A stretch of 64,000 nt of DNA from Pandoraea capi (GCF_902459735.1 NZ_CABPRV010000003.1:372001-436000); one strand, 5' to 3'. Counted from the stretch's first letter, positions 1 through 9,483 are shown. Translations and numbers: made by a program. The notes: generated from the letters alone by a model not told the origin.

Positions 1-101
1 GTCAGGTGATGGGCGAGTTCGAAGACACGTTCGTGCGCACCGCGCAGGGCTGGCGCATCGCGCGCCGCGAAGCCCGGTTCACGTTCGTACGCGAGGCGTG
101 A
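1..101 (+). CDS. C-terminal end of a SnoaL/NTF2-like protein (partial)
   Basis: The frame starting at position 3 is open from the window edge to TGA at 99-101 and gives the last 32 residues of a protein that begins upstream. The stretch GEFEDTFVRTAQGWRIARR has the G-x-F/Y-x-D-x-FVRT-x-x-GWRI-x-R pattern typical of the final beta strands of SnoaL-like (NTF2-fold) domains, small alpha+beta barrels found in enzymes and binding proteins of many functions. No substrate can be named from this fragment. It is co-directional with the porin that follows after about 200 bases. Confidence 0.5.
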   Translation, partial: QVMGEFEDTFVRTAQGWRIARREARFTFVREA

Positions 102-298
102 GCGGCAAATCGCGCCAGACATCGTGGGGGCCGACGCCGAAGGCAGCACTGGAGGCGGCGCTGGTCACTTGCAAGCGCAGGAAAGCAGTACCCGGAGGCG
201 GCCGTAGTGCCGTCCCGAAAAAGGCTGAGCCGAGGGCGATGCCACCGGTTCGGAGGGTGTGGTTTGGAGTAGCGGTATCAAAAAACAAGGGGACAGAA

Positions 299-1378
299 GT
301 GAAAGTGAAATACGCATTGGCCGCTGGCCTGCTGCTGGGTGCAGGCCTGGCGCACGCGCAAAGCAACGTGACGCTGTACGGGATCATCGATACCGGCATC
401 GCCTATTACAACAATGCCGCCAACGGTGGCAGCTTCGTCGGCGAGCCGACCCTCACGGGTAAGGTGCCGTCACGCTTCGGCTTCAAGGGGGTCGAGGATC
501 TGGGTGGCGGTCTGAAGGCCGTCTTCACGTTGGAAAACGGCTTCCAGCCGGGCACCGGCGGCCTGAACTATGGTGGACGTCTGTTCGGCCGTCAGGCGAA
601 CGTCGGTCTGTCGGGTTCGTGGGGGACGTTGCTCATCGGCCGTCAGAACAACATGACGTTCTACGTCACGGGCAACGCCGACGTGATCGGGCCGTCGATC
701 TTCTCGCTCGCGAGTATCGATCCGTACATCGCCAACGCACGTAGCGACAGCGCCATCGGTTACATGGGCAAGTTCTCCGGCGTGACCGTTGGCGCGACGT
801 ACAGCTTCGGTCGCGATGCGTCGTCGGCAGGCGGCCCGTCGGCGACCAACTGCGCGGGTAACGTCGCAGGCAACTATCAGGCGTGCAAGCAGTTCACCGG
901 CCTGATCGGCTACGACTACGAGAACTTCGGTATTTCGGCGTCGTACGACCAGATGCGCGGCAACACGGGCGCCGCCGCTCCCCTGACCAGCTCGAATTAC
1001 ACCGATTCGCACTCGGTCATCAACGCGTACTACAAGTGGTCGTCGGGTCGTGTGGGTGGCGGCTGGATCCACCGTAACGTGAGCGCGGATGCCGCATCGC
1101 TGCGCTCGGACATCTACTTCATCGGCTTCACGTATCTGCCGACGATCACGTGGGCGTTCGACGCGCAAGCCATTCGCTATCAGTTGAAGAGCCGTGCCAA
1201 CGCGACGATGCTCATCGGCCGCGCCACGTACTCGCTGTCCAAGCGGACGTCGCTGTACGGCATGGCCGGCTGGGTGGCGAACAGCCAGAACGGTGCGGTG
1301 GCGATTGCCGCCGGCGGTTCGGTCGTCACCGGTGGCAATCAGTTCGGCACGATGCTGGGCATTCAGCACACGTTCTGA
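299..1378 (+). CDS. Gram-negative outer membrane porin
   Basis: A 359-residue general-diffusion porin of the trimeric 16-stranded type common in Burkholderiales. I chose the GTG at 299 because AAGGGGA lies a few bases upstream and because the protein then starts with a clean signal peptide (MKVKYALAAGLLLGAG, cleavage near LAHA-Q). The mature protein opens with the classical SNVTLYGIIDTGI first strand and ends in QHTF, with the terminal phenylalanine needed for outer-membrane assembly. Alternating hydrophobic strands and glycine/asparagine-rich loops run throughout. The frame is open back to position 98, but the extra N-terminus is arginine-rich and not signal-like, so it is probably noncoding. 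It would admit small hydrophilic solutes; specificity is unknown. Confidence 0.93.
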   Translation: MKVKYALAAGLLLGAGLAHAQSNVTLYGIIDTGIAYYNNAANGGSFVGEPTLTGKVPSRFGFKGVEDLGGGLKAVFTLENGFQPGTGGLNYGGRLFGRQANVGLSGSWGTLLIGRQNNMTFYVTGNADVIGPSIFSLASIDPYIANARSDSAIGYMGKFSGVTVGATYSFGRDASSAGGPSATNCAGNVAGNYQACKQFTGLIGYDYENFGISASYDQMRGNTGAAAPLTSSNYTDSHSVINAYYKWSSGRVGGGWIHRNVSADAASLRSDIYFIGFTYLPTITWAFDAQAIRYQLKSRANATMLIGRATYSLSKRTSLYGMAGWVANSQNGAVAIAAGGSVVTGGNQFGTMLGIQHTF

Positions 1379-1719
1379 GCGAGCAGCACCTGACGCGACA
1401 TCAAGCGCAACACTAAGCGCGACATCAAGCGCGGCACCGCGTAGCGAGCACGTGTGAGGCGTCCGGGGGGACGACGCGCACGTGACGCGGTGCTGCGTCA
1501 CTCCCTGTTGCGGGCGCATGCCGTGGTGGCGTGCTGCGCACCACCAGAGAGTGATCCGGCAGACGTTGTGCGGCATGACCGTGTGCAGCCGAACATTCCC
1601 CGAGCTGCACCATTGCGCATGATTTTCCTGCCCGGCCCGGGCTATGATGCCGACACAGGCACTGGCTGGCGAGAAGCGATTCCCGGGCCGAGACTTTTTC
1701 CTTTCACGACGTTTTCTCC
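1379..1719. other. Noncoding gap between porin and DHA2 exporter
   Basis: No convincing gene is visible in these 341 bases. The stretch holds a 15-bp direct repeat just after the porin stop, a weak hairpin (GTGGTG and CACCAC around a 10-base loop near 1525-1545), and a GC palindrome near 1632-1644. A TATGAT hexamer at 1643-1648 could be the -10 element of the exporter promoter, but no good -35 element lies at the right distance. No intrinsic terminator with a T-run is seen after the porin. Confidence 0.5.
1394..1432. repeat. 15-bp direct repeat downstream of porin
   Basis: CGCGACATCAAGCGC occurs at 1394-1408 and again, unchanged, at 1418-1432, a period of 24 bp. It sits 16 bases after the porin stop codon. 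It is too short and has too few copies for a CRISPR or a transposon end; replication slippage or a duplicated regulatory element are both possible. Confidence 0.6.
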
Positions 1720-3108
1720 ATGAAGCCACCGATGGCCCCCGCCGCACCGCTCGCCGAAGGACTCAGCGCGAGTGCGCGCCGCATTGCCGTGCCATCCATC
1801 CTGCTGGGCACCTTCCTCGGCAATCTCGATGCCTCCATTGCCAACGTTGCGCTGCCGACCATCGCGCGCGATCTCGTGGCCGATCCGGCGGCGACCGTCT
1901 GGGTCGTCAACGCCTATCAACTGATTTTCGCGATGGCCGTGCTGCCGCTCGCGGCGCTGGGCGAGAAGCTCGGTTACCGGCGGGTGTTTCTGTTCGGCGT
2001 GGCGGGATTCACGCTGGCATCGCTCGGCTGTGCGCTGGCGCCGAGCCTGTCGTGGCTCGTTGCGGCGCGCGTGGTGCAGGGGCTGTGTGGCGCGTGCATG
2101 TCGACCATCGTCCCCGCGTTATTGCGTATGGTCTTTCCGCAACACATGGGCGGACGCGCCATCTCTTTGCTTGCTCTGACGGTCGCGCTGTCGACGGCCG
2201 CCGGGCCGAGTGTCGCGGCGGCAATCCTGTCGCTCGGCGACTGGCGCTGGCTGTTCGCCATCAATCTGCCGATCGGACTGGTGGCGCTGGCGGCGTCGGC
2301 GCGGTTCCTGCCGCGCACGCCGGGGGCCGAGCGTCGCATCGATGTGCCGGGGGCGTTGCTCAATGCCGGGACGCTCGCGCTCATCATCATCGGTCTGGGA
2401 CACATCGGTGAAGCGGGCCATCACGGCGTGGCCGCGTTGCAGATCGTGCTCGGGCTGATCGTCGCCGTGGTGCTGGTGCGCCATCAGCGTAGCCGGCAGG
2501 CGCCGTTGTTGCCGCTGGATCTGCTGCGCGTGCCGGTACTGGCGCTGTCGTCGCTCACGTCGGTGGCGTGCTATATGGCGCAGACGCTGGCGTACGTCGG
2601 CATGCCTTTCCTGTTGCAGCACACCTTCGCGCGTGGCGAAGCGGCGACAGGGTTGCTGATTACCCCCTGGCCGCTGGTGATCGTGTTCGTCGCCCCGCTG
2701 GCCGGGCGTCTGTCGGATCGCTTCGACAGCACCCGCATGAGCGCGCTCGGGCTGGGGGTGTTCGCGGCAGGACTGGCGTTGCTCGCGTGGCTGCCCGCCG
2801 GTGCGAGCGACTGGGCCATTGCATGGCGCATGGTGGTCTGCGGCATCGGTTTCGGTTTTTTCCAGACACCGAACAACCGGATCATCATGATGGGCGCGCC
2901 GCGCGAGCGCAGTGGGGCGGCAAGCGGGCTGATGACGATTGCGCGCACGGTGGGCATGACGCTCGGTGCCGCAGTGGTGGCGCTGCTGTTCGATCTGTAT
3001 GGCGATGGTGGCGCGCGAGCGGCCATGATCTGCGCGACGGCGCTGGCCGCACTCGGGGGCGGGGTCAGTTTGTTGCGGGTCAGGGCGAAGGCGCGGGCCG
3101 GCAGGTAA
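1720..3108 (+). CDS. MFS transporter, DHA2 (EmrB/QacA) drug exporter family
   Basis: A 462-residue inner-membrane protein made almost wholly of hydrophobic helices, as expected for a 14-helix proton-drug antiporter. The first helix carries LGNLDASIANVALPTIARDL, the hallmark D-x-x-I-V/A-N-V-A-L-P motif of the DHA2 family. GEKLGYRRV matches MFS motif A, and the LSTAAGPSVAAAI segment matches the antiporter motif C. DHA2 members usually expel lipophilic cations, dyes or biocides; the substrate here is not predictable. The start ATG has no strong Shine-Dalgarno sequence. It stands alone, with no membrane-fusion partner (EmrA-like) beside it, which favours a stand-alone exporter of the SmvA/QacA style. 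Confidence 0.88.
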   Translation: MKPPMAPAAPLAEGLSASARRIAVPSILLGTFLGNLDASIANVALPTIARDLVADPAATVWVVNAYQLIFAMAVLPLAALGEKLGYRRVFLFGVAGFTLASLGCALAPSLSWLVAARVVQGLCGACMSTIVPALLRMVFPQHMGGRAISLLALTVALSTAAGPSVAAAILSLGDWRWLFAINLPIGLVALAASARFLPRTPGAERRIDVPGALLNAGTLALIIIGLGHIGEAGHHGVAALQIVLGLIVAVVLVRHQRSRQAPLLPLDLLRVPVLALSSLTSVACYMAQTLAYVGMPFLLQHTFARGEAATGLLITPWPLVIVFVAPLAGRLSDRFDSTRMSALGLGVFAAGLALLAWLPAGASDWAIAWRMVVCGIGFGFFQTPNNRIIMMGAPRERSGAASGLMTIARTVGMTLGAAVVALLFDLYGDGGARAAMICATALAALGGGVSLLRVRAKARAGR

Positions 3109-3344
3109 AACAACGAACGCAGCGCGCCTGCGCCGCCGATTTCGACATCTTGTATGGGGAATGTATGGGAATAAAACGACGAGGGCAGGCGGCGTAAGGC
3201 GGGCCGGGCGAATTTGTCAAAGCGGGCCTCGCGCGATAGCATCTTGCCTTGCTGTGACGGTGCCGCGTTCCCGGGCTTGAGGGACGCATTCACTGATGGC
3301 GTCGGTCATGTTCACGTATCTCCTCGCAAGAATCCGCTATCTCC

Positions 3345-4145
3345 GTGCCTTCTTCTCACGTTCTGAGCCGGCGACGCCGGGCGCCTCGCGCCCGCAGCGA
3401 GCACGGCACGCGCGGTCCGGTCTGGTTGTTCGATCTGGACAACACGTTGCACCGCGCGTCTCACGCGATCTTTCCGCGCATTAACCGCGCGATGACCGCC
3501 TATATCGTCGAGACGCTGGGGTTGGGGCAGGACGAAGCCAATCTGTTGCGCTCGACCTACACGGAGCGCTATGGCGCGGTGCTGCTCGGGCTGATCCGGC
3601 ATCACGCCATCGATCCGCATGAATTTCTCGCGCGTGTGCACGAGCTGCCGCCGCTGGCCGAGGTGCTGCGCGCCGAGCGCGGCCTCGCGCGACTGCTGGC
3701 CGGTTTGCCGGGACGCAAGATTCTGCTGACAAACGCGCCCGCACATTACGCGATGCCGATCGTCGAGGCGCTGGGCATCCGTCGCCATTTCGAACGTTGC
3801 GTGAGCATCGAGGACATGGCGGATCGTCGTGGCTGGCGTGCGAAACCGGACGCGACGATGCTGCGTCGTCTGCTCGTGCGCGAGGGGCTGGCGCCCGCGC
3901 AGACGTGGCTCGTCGAGGACACCCGTACGCACCTGAAACACCTGCGGCATTTCGGCATCAAGACGGTCTGGGTCACGGGGCATCTGCCGGTCAGAAACAG
4001 TCTTGGCAAGGTCATGCCGCGAAGTGGCCGCCCACACTACGTGGATATCAAAGTACAATCTCTGCGCGAGTTACGGGCGTGCCTAGCGACCGGGGAAGGC
4101 GCGAAACGCGTGGCCCGGGCAGTCCGACAATCAAATCCCAACTGA
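3345..4145 (+). CDS. HAD-family pyrimidine 5'-nucleotidase
   Basis: A 266-residue haloacid-dehalogenase-fold hydrolase. Motif I is WLFDLDNTLHRAS (nucleophile Asp and acid/base Asp of DxDxT), motif II is ILLTNAP, and motif III/IV appear as RAKPD and WLVEDTRTHLK. The layout, with a helical cap after motif I, matches the yeast Sdt1/plant-type pyrimidine 5'-nucleotidase group, which dephosphorylates UMP/CMP in the cytoplasm. The start is GTG at 3345; the arginine-rich leader (SRRRRAPRARSEHG) is a usual feature of beta-proteobacterial homologs as I recall them. It is followed 13 bases later by slmA and probably co-transcribed with it, an arrangement common in Burkholderiales. Substrate assignment is by family only. 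Confidence 0.82.
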   Translation: MPSSHVLSRRRRAPRARSEHGTRGPVWLFDLDNTLHRASHAIFPRINRAMTAYIVETLGLGQDEANLLRSTYTERYGAVLLGLIRHHAIDPHEFLARVHELPPLAEVLRAERGLARLLAGLPGRKILLTNAPAHYAMPIVEALGIRRHFERCVSIEDMADRRGWRAKPDATMLRRLLVREGLAPAQTWLVEDTRTHLKHLRHFGIKTVWVTGHLPVRNSLGKVMPRSGRPHYVDIKVQSLRELRACLATGEGAKRVARAVRQSNPN

Positions 4146-4158
4146 TAACGACCAGACG

Positions 4159-4815
4159 ATGCAGCAGGAAAACTCTTCGAACGGCGCCGGTTACGGCACC
4201 GCCGATGCGCTGGAGGCCGCGCCAGCGCCGGTGAAGACCACCCGTCCCAAGCCGGGCGAGCGCCGCGTGCAGGTATTGCAAACCCTTGCCGCCATGCTCG
4301 AAACCCCCAAGGGCGAGAAGATCACGACGGCTGCGCTGGCGGCGCGCCTCGACGTTTCGGAAGCGGCGCTCTATCGCCACTTCGCGAGCAAGGCCCAGAT
4401 GTTCGAAGGCCTGATCGAATTCATCGAACAGACCATCTTCGGTCTGATCAATCAGATTTCCGCACAGGATCAGGACGGCGTGTCGCAAGCACGCGCCATC
4501 GTGCTGATGCTGCTCGGTTTCGCCGAGAAGAACCCCGGCATGACGCGCGTGCTGACCGGCGAAGCGCTGGTCGGTGAACACGAGCGTCTGCAGGAGCGCA
4601 TGAACCAGTTGCTCGACCGCATCGAGGCGTCGCTGCGCCAGGTGCTGCGTCTGGCGGCGGCACAAGGTACGTTGCCGGAAACGTTCGACGCCAATTCGCG
4701 AGCCAACCTGCTCGTGTCTTACGTGCTCGGCCGCTGGCACCGTTTCGCCAAGAGCGGCTTCAAGCGCTCGCCGGCCGAAGGCGCTGAGCCGCAAGTCGCG
4801 GCACTACTGCGCTAA
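4159..4815 (+). CDS. slmA: Nucleoid occlusion factor SlmA (TetR family)
   Basis: A 218-residue DNA-binding protein. The N-terminal helix-turn-helix spans about residues 35-80 (ITTAALAARLDVSEAALYRH, then FASKAQMFEGLIEFIE), the well-conserved SlmA signature; the all-helical C-terminal half is the TetR-type dimerisation domain. SlmA binds specific sites spread over the chromosome and antagonises FtsZ ring assembly over the nucleoid. Compared with the 198-residue E. coli protein it has about 30 extra N-terminal residues rich in Ala, Pro and Thr. It follows the HAD nucleotidase closely in the same direction. Confidence 0.9.
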   Translation: MQQENSSNGAGYGTADALEAAPAPVKTTRPKPGERRVQVLQTLAAMLETPKGEKITTAALAARLDVSEAALYRHFASKAQMFEGLIEFIEQTIFGLINQISAQDQDGVSQARAIVLMLLGFAEKNPGMTRVLTGEALVGEHERLQERMNQLLDRIEASLRQVLRLAAAQGTLPETFDANSRANLLVSYVLGRWHRFAKSGFKRSPAEGAEPQVAALLR

Positions 4816-5134
4816 GCCGGGGGTCTGCGCCCTGTGCGCGGATTACGTTATACTTTTGCAACACGCGATGAGGCCGACGCAATACCGTCGGGCCTTGTCG
4901 CGATGATTGGCGCGCCGATTTGGTGACTCGCTTGCGGGCGCGCGAATGACTCTGCCGGAGACACTCCGGCGTGGGACATTCACTAAAAATGCGGCTAAAG
5001 AGGTCGTTCGCGCACCCCGCCGTTTTTCCGTCGACCCCTTTTCCCGCACAGAACGCTTCAGGACTTCGTTCGTCGATTCGTATCGTCTTATGAATCGGCG
5101 CAGACGTTGGCCGGCATGTTTCGGACAGGGATTT
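4816..5134 (+). promoter_or_regulatory. metX leader region with two hairpins
   Basis: These 319 bases carry no convincing gene. TATACT at 4849-4854 is a fair -10 hexamer. Downstream comes an imperfect stem-loop at 4864-4902 (CGCGA, AGGCC and GACG pairing with CGTC, GGCCT and TCGCG) and a tight 7-bp hairpin at 4954-4970 (GCCGGAG, ACA loop, CTCCGGC). Neither is followed by a T-run, so they are not plain terminators. The frame of metX is open back to 4907, but the codons there look unlike the gene. A structured regulatory leader for metXW is possible; I could not match it to a known SAM riboswitch class. Confidence 0.4.
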
Positions 5135-6328
5135 ATGGAATCTTCAATCGGAATCGTCACGCCGCAGCGGATGCATTTCGCTGAGCCGCTGGCATTGCAG
5201 AACGGCAGCACCCTCGCGGGCTACGACCTGATGGTCGAGACCTACGGCGAGCTCAATGCCGATCGCAGCAATGCGGTGCTGGTGTGTCACGCGCTCAATG
5301 CGTCGCATCACGTGGCGGGCATCGCCGCCGACAACCCCAAGGATGTCGGCTGGTGGGACAACATGGTCGGCCCGGGCAAGCCGCTCGACACCAATCGCTT
5401 CTTCGTCATCGGGGTGAACAACCTCGGTTCGTGCTTCGGCTCGACCGGACCGATGAGTCTCGACGAATCCACCTGCACGCCGTACGGCGCGCGCTTCCCG
5501 GTCGTCACTGTCGAGGACTGGGTCAACGCGCAGGCACGTGTGGCCGATGTCTTCGGCATCCGCAAATTCGCCGCTGTGATGGGCGGTAGTCTTGGCGGCA
5601 TGCAGGCGCTCGCGTGGAGCATCATGTATCCCGAGCGAGTGGGGCATTGTCTGGTGATCGCCTCCACACCGAAGCTTTCCGCACAGAACATTGCCTTCAA
5701 CGAAGTGGCGCGCTCGGCCATCCTGTCCGATCCGGATTTCCACGGCGGCGACTATTACGCGCATGGCGTGGTGCCGCGTCGCGGGCTGCGCGTGGCGCGC
5801 ATGATCGGGCACATCACGTATCTGTCCGACGAAGACATGGCGACCAAATTCGGCCGGGCATTGCGACGTGCCGAAGCGCTGGTCGACGATATCAAGGCCG
5901 GGGCCAACGGAAATGGGAACGGCAAGGACGACGGCTACCGCTTCAGCTTCGACGTGGAGTTCGAAGTCGAGTCTTACCTGCGCTATCAGGGCGACAAGTT
6001 CGCCGAGTATTTCGACGCCAACACGTACCTGCTGATCACGCGCGCGCTCGACTATTTCGACCCGGCGCGCACGGTCGGCGGCGATCTGGCGAAGGCGCTG
6101 TCGCACACGACGGCGAAGTATCTGATCGTGTCGTTCACGACCGACTGGCGTTTCGCGCCGACGCGTTCGCGCGAGATCGTCAAGGCGCTGCTCGATACGC
6201 GTCGCACGGTCAGCTACGCCGAAATCGATGCGCCGCACGGTCACGATGCTTTCCTGCTCACCGATTCGCGTTACCACAATCTGGTGCGCGCCTATTACGA
6301 ACGTATCGCCCAGGAGGTCGGGGTATGA
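5135..6328 (+). CDS. metX: Homoserine O-acyltransferase MetX
   Basis: A 397-residue alpha/beta-hydrolase that acylates L-homoserine (acetyl- or succinyl-CoA as donor, depending on the lineage), the first committed step of methionine synthesis, in the cytoplasm. The nucleophile elbow is [12 protein letters not shown], the acid is in TDWRF, and the catalytic histidine is in HGHDAFL near the C-terminus; NALNASHH-type and GSTGP motifs of the family are also present. I chose the ATG at 5135 ([11 protein letters not shown]); the open frame starts about 228 bases earlier but that part is arginine-rich and unlike the family. It overlaps metW by 4 bases (ATGA), so the two are translationally coupled. 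Confidence 0.92.
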   Translation: MESSIGIVTPQRMHFAEPLALQNGSTLAGYDLMVETYGELNADRSNAVLVCHALNASHHVAGIAADNPKDVGWWDNMVGPGKPLDTNRFFVIGVNNLGSCFGSTGPMSLDESTCTPYGARFPVVTVEDWVNAQARVADVFGIRKFAAVMGGSLGGMQALAWSIMYPERVGHCLVIASTPKLSAQNIAFNEVARSAILSDPDFHGGDYYAHGVVPRRGLRVARMIGHITYLSDEDMATKFGRALRRAEALVDDIKAGANGNGNGKDDGYRFSFDVEFEVESYLRYQGDKFAEYFDANTYLLITRALDYFDPARTVGGDLAKALSHTTAKYLIVSFTTDWRFAPTRSREIVKALLDTRRTVSYAEIDAPHGHDAFLLTDSRYHNLVRAYYERIAQEVGV

Positions 6329-7008
6329 GTCAGTCCACCATTTCGGCGAACGGCGCAGGCGGTGTGTCGCTCAGTGCACAGGCGGCGCAACTGGCGGCGT
6401 CGCGCGATCGTATCTCGGCGTCGCTCGCGGATCGTCCCGACTTCCGGGTCATCGCACGATGGATCGAGCCGTCGTCGCAGGTCCTCGATCTTGGGTGCAG
6501 TGACGGGTCGTTGCTGCGTCTGCTGACCGATGAACTCGGTGTGAGCGGGTACGGCATCGAGATCGACGACGCGGGCGTGCTGGCGTCGGCGCAGCGCGGC
6601 ATCAACGTCGTTCAGCAAAATATGGAAGACGGGCTGAAGCTCTTTGAGGATCAGAGCTTCGACACGGTCATTCTGTCGCAGACGTTGCAGACCATTCACC
6701 GCACGGCGGACATCTTGCGTGAGACGGTGCGCGTGGGACGCGAAGCCATCGTCTCTTTCCCAAATTTCGGCTACTGGCCGCATCGTCTGTCGGTGTTGCA
6801 GGGACGCATGCCAGTGTCGAAAAGCTTGCCGTTCCAGTGGCACAACACGCCGAACGTGCGTGTGCTGACGATCAAGGATTTCGAGGCGCTGGCGCCGGAC
6901 GTCGGTGTGAAAATTCTGGATCGTGCGGTGTTGCATAACGGGCGACTCGTGTCGGTGGGCGCGAACTGGCGTGGTAGTCTTGCGGTCTATCGCGTCAAGC
7001 GTTCCTGA
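6325..7008 (+). CDS. metW: Methionine biosynthesis protein MetW
   Basis: A 227-residue class I SAM-dependent-methyltransferase-fold protein. Motif I is [15 protein letters not shown]; the family segment [20 protein letters not shown] and [12 protein letters not shown] are both intact. MetW always travels with metX in proteobacteria and is needed for full homoserine acyltransferase function, though its exact reaction is not settled. The start ATG overlaps the metX stop codon and has AGGAGG just upstream inside metX. About 30 N-terminal residues rich in Ser and Ala precede the core domain. Confidence 0.9.
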   Translation: MSQSTISANGAGGVSLSAQAAQLAASRDRISASLADRPDFRVIARWIEPSSQVLDLGCSDGSLLRLLTDELGVSGYGIEIDDAGVLASAQRGINVVQQNMEDGLKLFEDQSFDTVILSQTLQTIHRTADILRETVRVGREAIVSFPNFGYWPHRLSVLQGRMPVSKSLPFQWHNTPNVRVLTIKDFEALAPDVGVKILDRAVLHNGRLVSVGANWRGSLAVYRVKRS

Positions 7009-7113
7009 ACCGACGGCAGCGTGCGGGGCAGCGTAGCGCCGGGCCCCTGACGGAAGCAGACACGGGGGCCGGGTGCCATGCACCGCAGGCGGCTGGCCCC
7101 AACTGTCCTTTCC

Positions 7114-8409
7114 ATGACCGATTCGCTGCGGCCCGACGACGGGCGCGTCTTTCACCCCACGCGGATGCTCATCTGCGTGATTCTCGGGTTCACCTCCGGT
7201 CTGCCGCTTTTCATCCTGCTCAATCTCGTGCAGGCATGGTTGCGCAGCGAGCACGTCGATCTGAAGTCGATCGGTCTGTTCGCACTGATTCAGTTCCCCT
7301 ACACCTGGAAGTTTCTGTGGGCGCCGCTCATGGACCGTTTCGCGCCCAATCTGCTGGGCTGGAAACCGGGTCGGCGTCGTGGCTGGATGTTCATCACGCA
7401 GTTGCTGGTGGCCGGGGCGGTGGCGATCATGGGGACGTATTCGCCGCAGCGCGATCTGATGACGATTGCGGCGCTCGCGGCGGCGCTGGCATTCTTCAGT
7501 GCGAGTCTCGACATCTGTCTGGATGCCTACCGGCGCGAGCTGCTGTCCGACCGTGAGCAGGGGCTGGGTACGGCGATGCACGTGAATGCCTACAAGGTGG
7601 CGGGTCTGGTGCCGGGATCGCTTGCGCTGATCATGGCCGACCATCTGCCGTGGTCGCAGGTGTTTTTTGCGACGGCAGCGTTCATGCTGCCGGGTATCGT
7701 GATGACGCTGGTGGTGAAGGAGCCGGAGATTCGCGGCACGCCGCCGAAGACGTTGCGCGAGGCGGTGGTCGAGCCGTTCCATGAATTCGTGACACGCGGC
7801 GGGTGGTCGCAGGCGTTGCTGGTGCTGGCGTTCATCTTTCTGTACAAGCTGGGCGATTCGATGGCGACGTCGCTGGCCACGTCGTTCTATCTGGATCTGG
7901 GTTTCACGAAGACGCAGATCGGCGTGGTCGCGAAGGCGACGAGTCTGTGGGCGAGCGTGGCGGGCGGCATCATCGGCGGGATCTGGCTGATCAAGCTGGG
8001 CATCAACCGGGGGCTGTGGGTGTTCGGCGTGCTGCAGCTGGTGTCGGTACTGGGCTTCGCATGGCTGGCAGAAGCGGGCGCGGTGGTGGCGGGGTTGGGT
8101 GCAGTGATCGCGTTCGAGGCGTTCACGGCGGGGTTGGGGACGGCCGCGTTCACGGCCTACATTGCGCGCACGACTGACCCGCGCTACACGGCAACGCAGT
8201 TCGCGTTGTTCACGAGTCTGGCGTCGGTGCCGCGCACGTTCGCGAATGCGGGCACGGGCTACATCGTGGACGGTGTGGGCTGGCTGACGTTCTTCCTCAT
8301 CTGCACGGCACTCGCAGTGCCGGGCATGCTGCTACTACCCAAGGTCGCCCCGTGGGGCGCCGACGACGACGGCGGTGACGGCGTGCCTGCGGCGGGTGGG
8401 GCGCGGTAA
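7114..8409 (+). CDS. ampG: AmpG-family muropeptide MFS permease
   Basis: A roughly 431-residue multi-helix inner-membrane protein. The opening VFHPTRMLICVILGFTSGLP and FPYTWKFLWAPLMDRF segments are typical of AmpG, which imports GlcNAc-anhydroMurNAc peptides from the periplasm for cell-wall recycling and so feeds AmpR/AmpC signalling. I start at the ATG at 7114 (MTDSLRP); an in-frame ATG at 7078 would add 12 residues, and neither has a good ribosome binding site. The last 25 residues are Asp/Gly-rich and presumably cytoplasmic. It follows metW by about 100 bases and ends at a strong terminator. The lytic transglycosylase at 54 kb would generate its kind of substrate. Confidence 0.85.
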   Translation: MTDSLRPDDGRVFHPTRMLICVILGFTSGLPLFILLNLVQAWLRSEHVDLKSIGLFALIQFPYTWKFLWAPLMDRFAPNLLGWKPGRRRGWMFITQLLVAGAVAIMGTYSPQRDLMTIAALAAALAFFSASLDICLDAYRRELLSDREQGLGTAMHVNAYKVAGLVPGSLALIMADHLPWSQVFFATAAFMLPGIVMTLVVKEPEIRGTPPKTLREAVVEPFHEFVTRGGWSQALLVLAFIFLYKLGDSMATSLATSFYLDLGFTKTQIGVVAKATSLWASVAGGIIGGIWLIKLGINRGLWVFGVLQLVSVLGFAWLAEAGAVVAGLGAVIAFEAFTAGLGTAAFTAYIARTTDPRYTATQFALFTSLASVPRTFANAGTGYIVDGVGWLTFFLICTALAVPGMLLLPKVAPWGADDDGGDGVPAAGGAR

Positions 8410-8450
8410 GCCTGATCGATGTGCGGAAAGCGCGAGGTAGCGCAAACTAA

Positions 8451-8485
8451 AAGGCCAATCCCGTAAGGGTTGGCCTTCTGTTTTT
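8451..8485. terminator. Bidirectional intrinsic terminator (ampG / xth)
   Basis: AAGGCCAA at 8451-8458 pairs with TTGGCCTT at 8470-8477, extended inward by CCC/GGG with one bulged T and a GTAA loop. The stem is followed by CTG and five Ts on the plus strand, and an A-run precedes it (TTTT on the minus strand). It lies between the converging ampG and exonuclease III genes and should stop transcription from both sides. Confidence 0.85.
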
Positions 8486-8509
8486 CACTTGCCGTACCTG
8501 CCGCAAGAC

Positions 8510-9283
8510 TTACAGTGCGTGATCGTAGTCCACCGTCAGCGGTGCGTGATCGCTGAACTTGATGTCGCGGAACACCGACGTCGTTTTTGCCTTGCCTGCG
8601 ATACCCGGCGTGGCGATCTGATAGTCGATGCGCCAACCGACGTTCTTCGCATACGCCTGTCCGCGATTGCTCCACCACGTGTATTGCTCGGCGCGCTGGT
8701 CCAGCGTGCGGAAGACGTCCACATAACCGTGATCGTCGAACAATTGGGTGAGCCACGCACGTTCCTCTGGGAGGAAACCCGAGTTCTTCAGGTTGCCCTT
8801 CCAGTTCTTGATGTCGATTTCCTTGTGCGCGATGTTCACGTCGCCGCACAGCACGACTTCACGTCCTGCGGCCTTGAGCTCAAGCAGGTGCGGCATGAAG
8901 TCGGCCATGAAGCGGAACTTCGCTGCCTGACGCTCCTCGCCGCTCGATCCCGACGGGACGTACACCGAGATCACCGACAGATTGCCGTAACGCACCTCGA
9001 CGTAACGACCTTCCGCGTCGAACTCCGTATTGTTCCAGCCGATGACGATGTCGTCCGGCTCGCGTCGCACGTACACGCCCGCGCCGCTGTAGCCCTTCTT
9101 CTCGGCGTAGTGGAAGTAGCCCTGATAGTCGTGCGGCTTGAGAAAGTCCGGCGTCATGTCTGGCAACTGCGCCTTGATTTCCTGCACGCAGAGGATGTCG
9201 GCGTCCTGATTGCCGAACCACTCGAAGAAGCCCTTCTTGGCGGCCGATCGCACGCCGTTCAGATTCGCGGTAATGATGCGCAT
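8510..9283 (-). CDS. xth: Exodeoxyribonuclease III
   Basis: A 257-residue Mg-dependent AP endonuclease and 3'-5' exonuclease of the EEP superfamily, acting in base-excision repair. Signature blocks in order: MRIITANLNGVRSA at the N-terminus, CVQEIKAQ (metal-binding Glu), YSGAGVYVR, GDVNIAHKEIDIKNW (catalytic Asp/Asn), and SDHAPLTVDYD (catalytic His) at the C-terminus. The start is the ATG of MRIITANLNG; the frame is open far upstream but without homologous sequence. Its stop lies 25 bases from the shared terminator. Confidence 0.93.
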   Translation of the reverse strand: MRIITANLNGVRSAAKKGFFEWFGNQDADILCVQEIKAQLPDMTPDFLKPHDYQGYFHYAEKKGYSGAGVYVRREPDDIVIGWNNTEFDAEGRYVEVRYGNLSVISVYVPSGSSGEERQAAKFRFMADFMPHLLELKAAGREVVLCGDVNIAHKEIDIKNWKGNLKNSGFLPEERAWLTQLFDDHGYVDVFRTLDQRAEQYTWWSNRGQAYAKNVGWRIDYQIATPGIAGKAKTTSVFRDIKFSDHAPLTVDYDHAL

Positions 9284-9483
9284 GAGTGTCGAAGTGTCGA
9301 GGTGTCGTGCGACAACACGACAGCTAGGGGGAAATTTGTCAGCGGCAAGGATACCGCAATCGTCGGATGACGTCGGATCGCCCCCCCGGCAAACCGGGCG
9401 TGCCGATGTCGTGACACGTGGGACGACCCCGGCATCGGCACGCGCCGTCGCACATGGCATGGCAGGCAAACTTTCGGCTGCCG

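Noticed and set aside
4990-5004. GGCTAAAGAGG in the metX leader as part of a SAM-II riboswitch
   Set aside because: It resembles only one string of the SAM-II core; the required P1 stem and pseudoknot partners are not in the right places.
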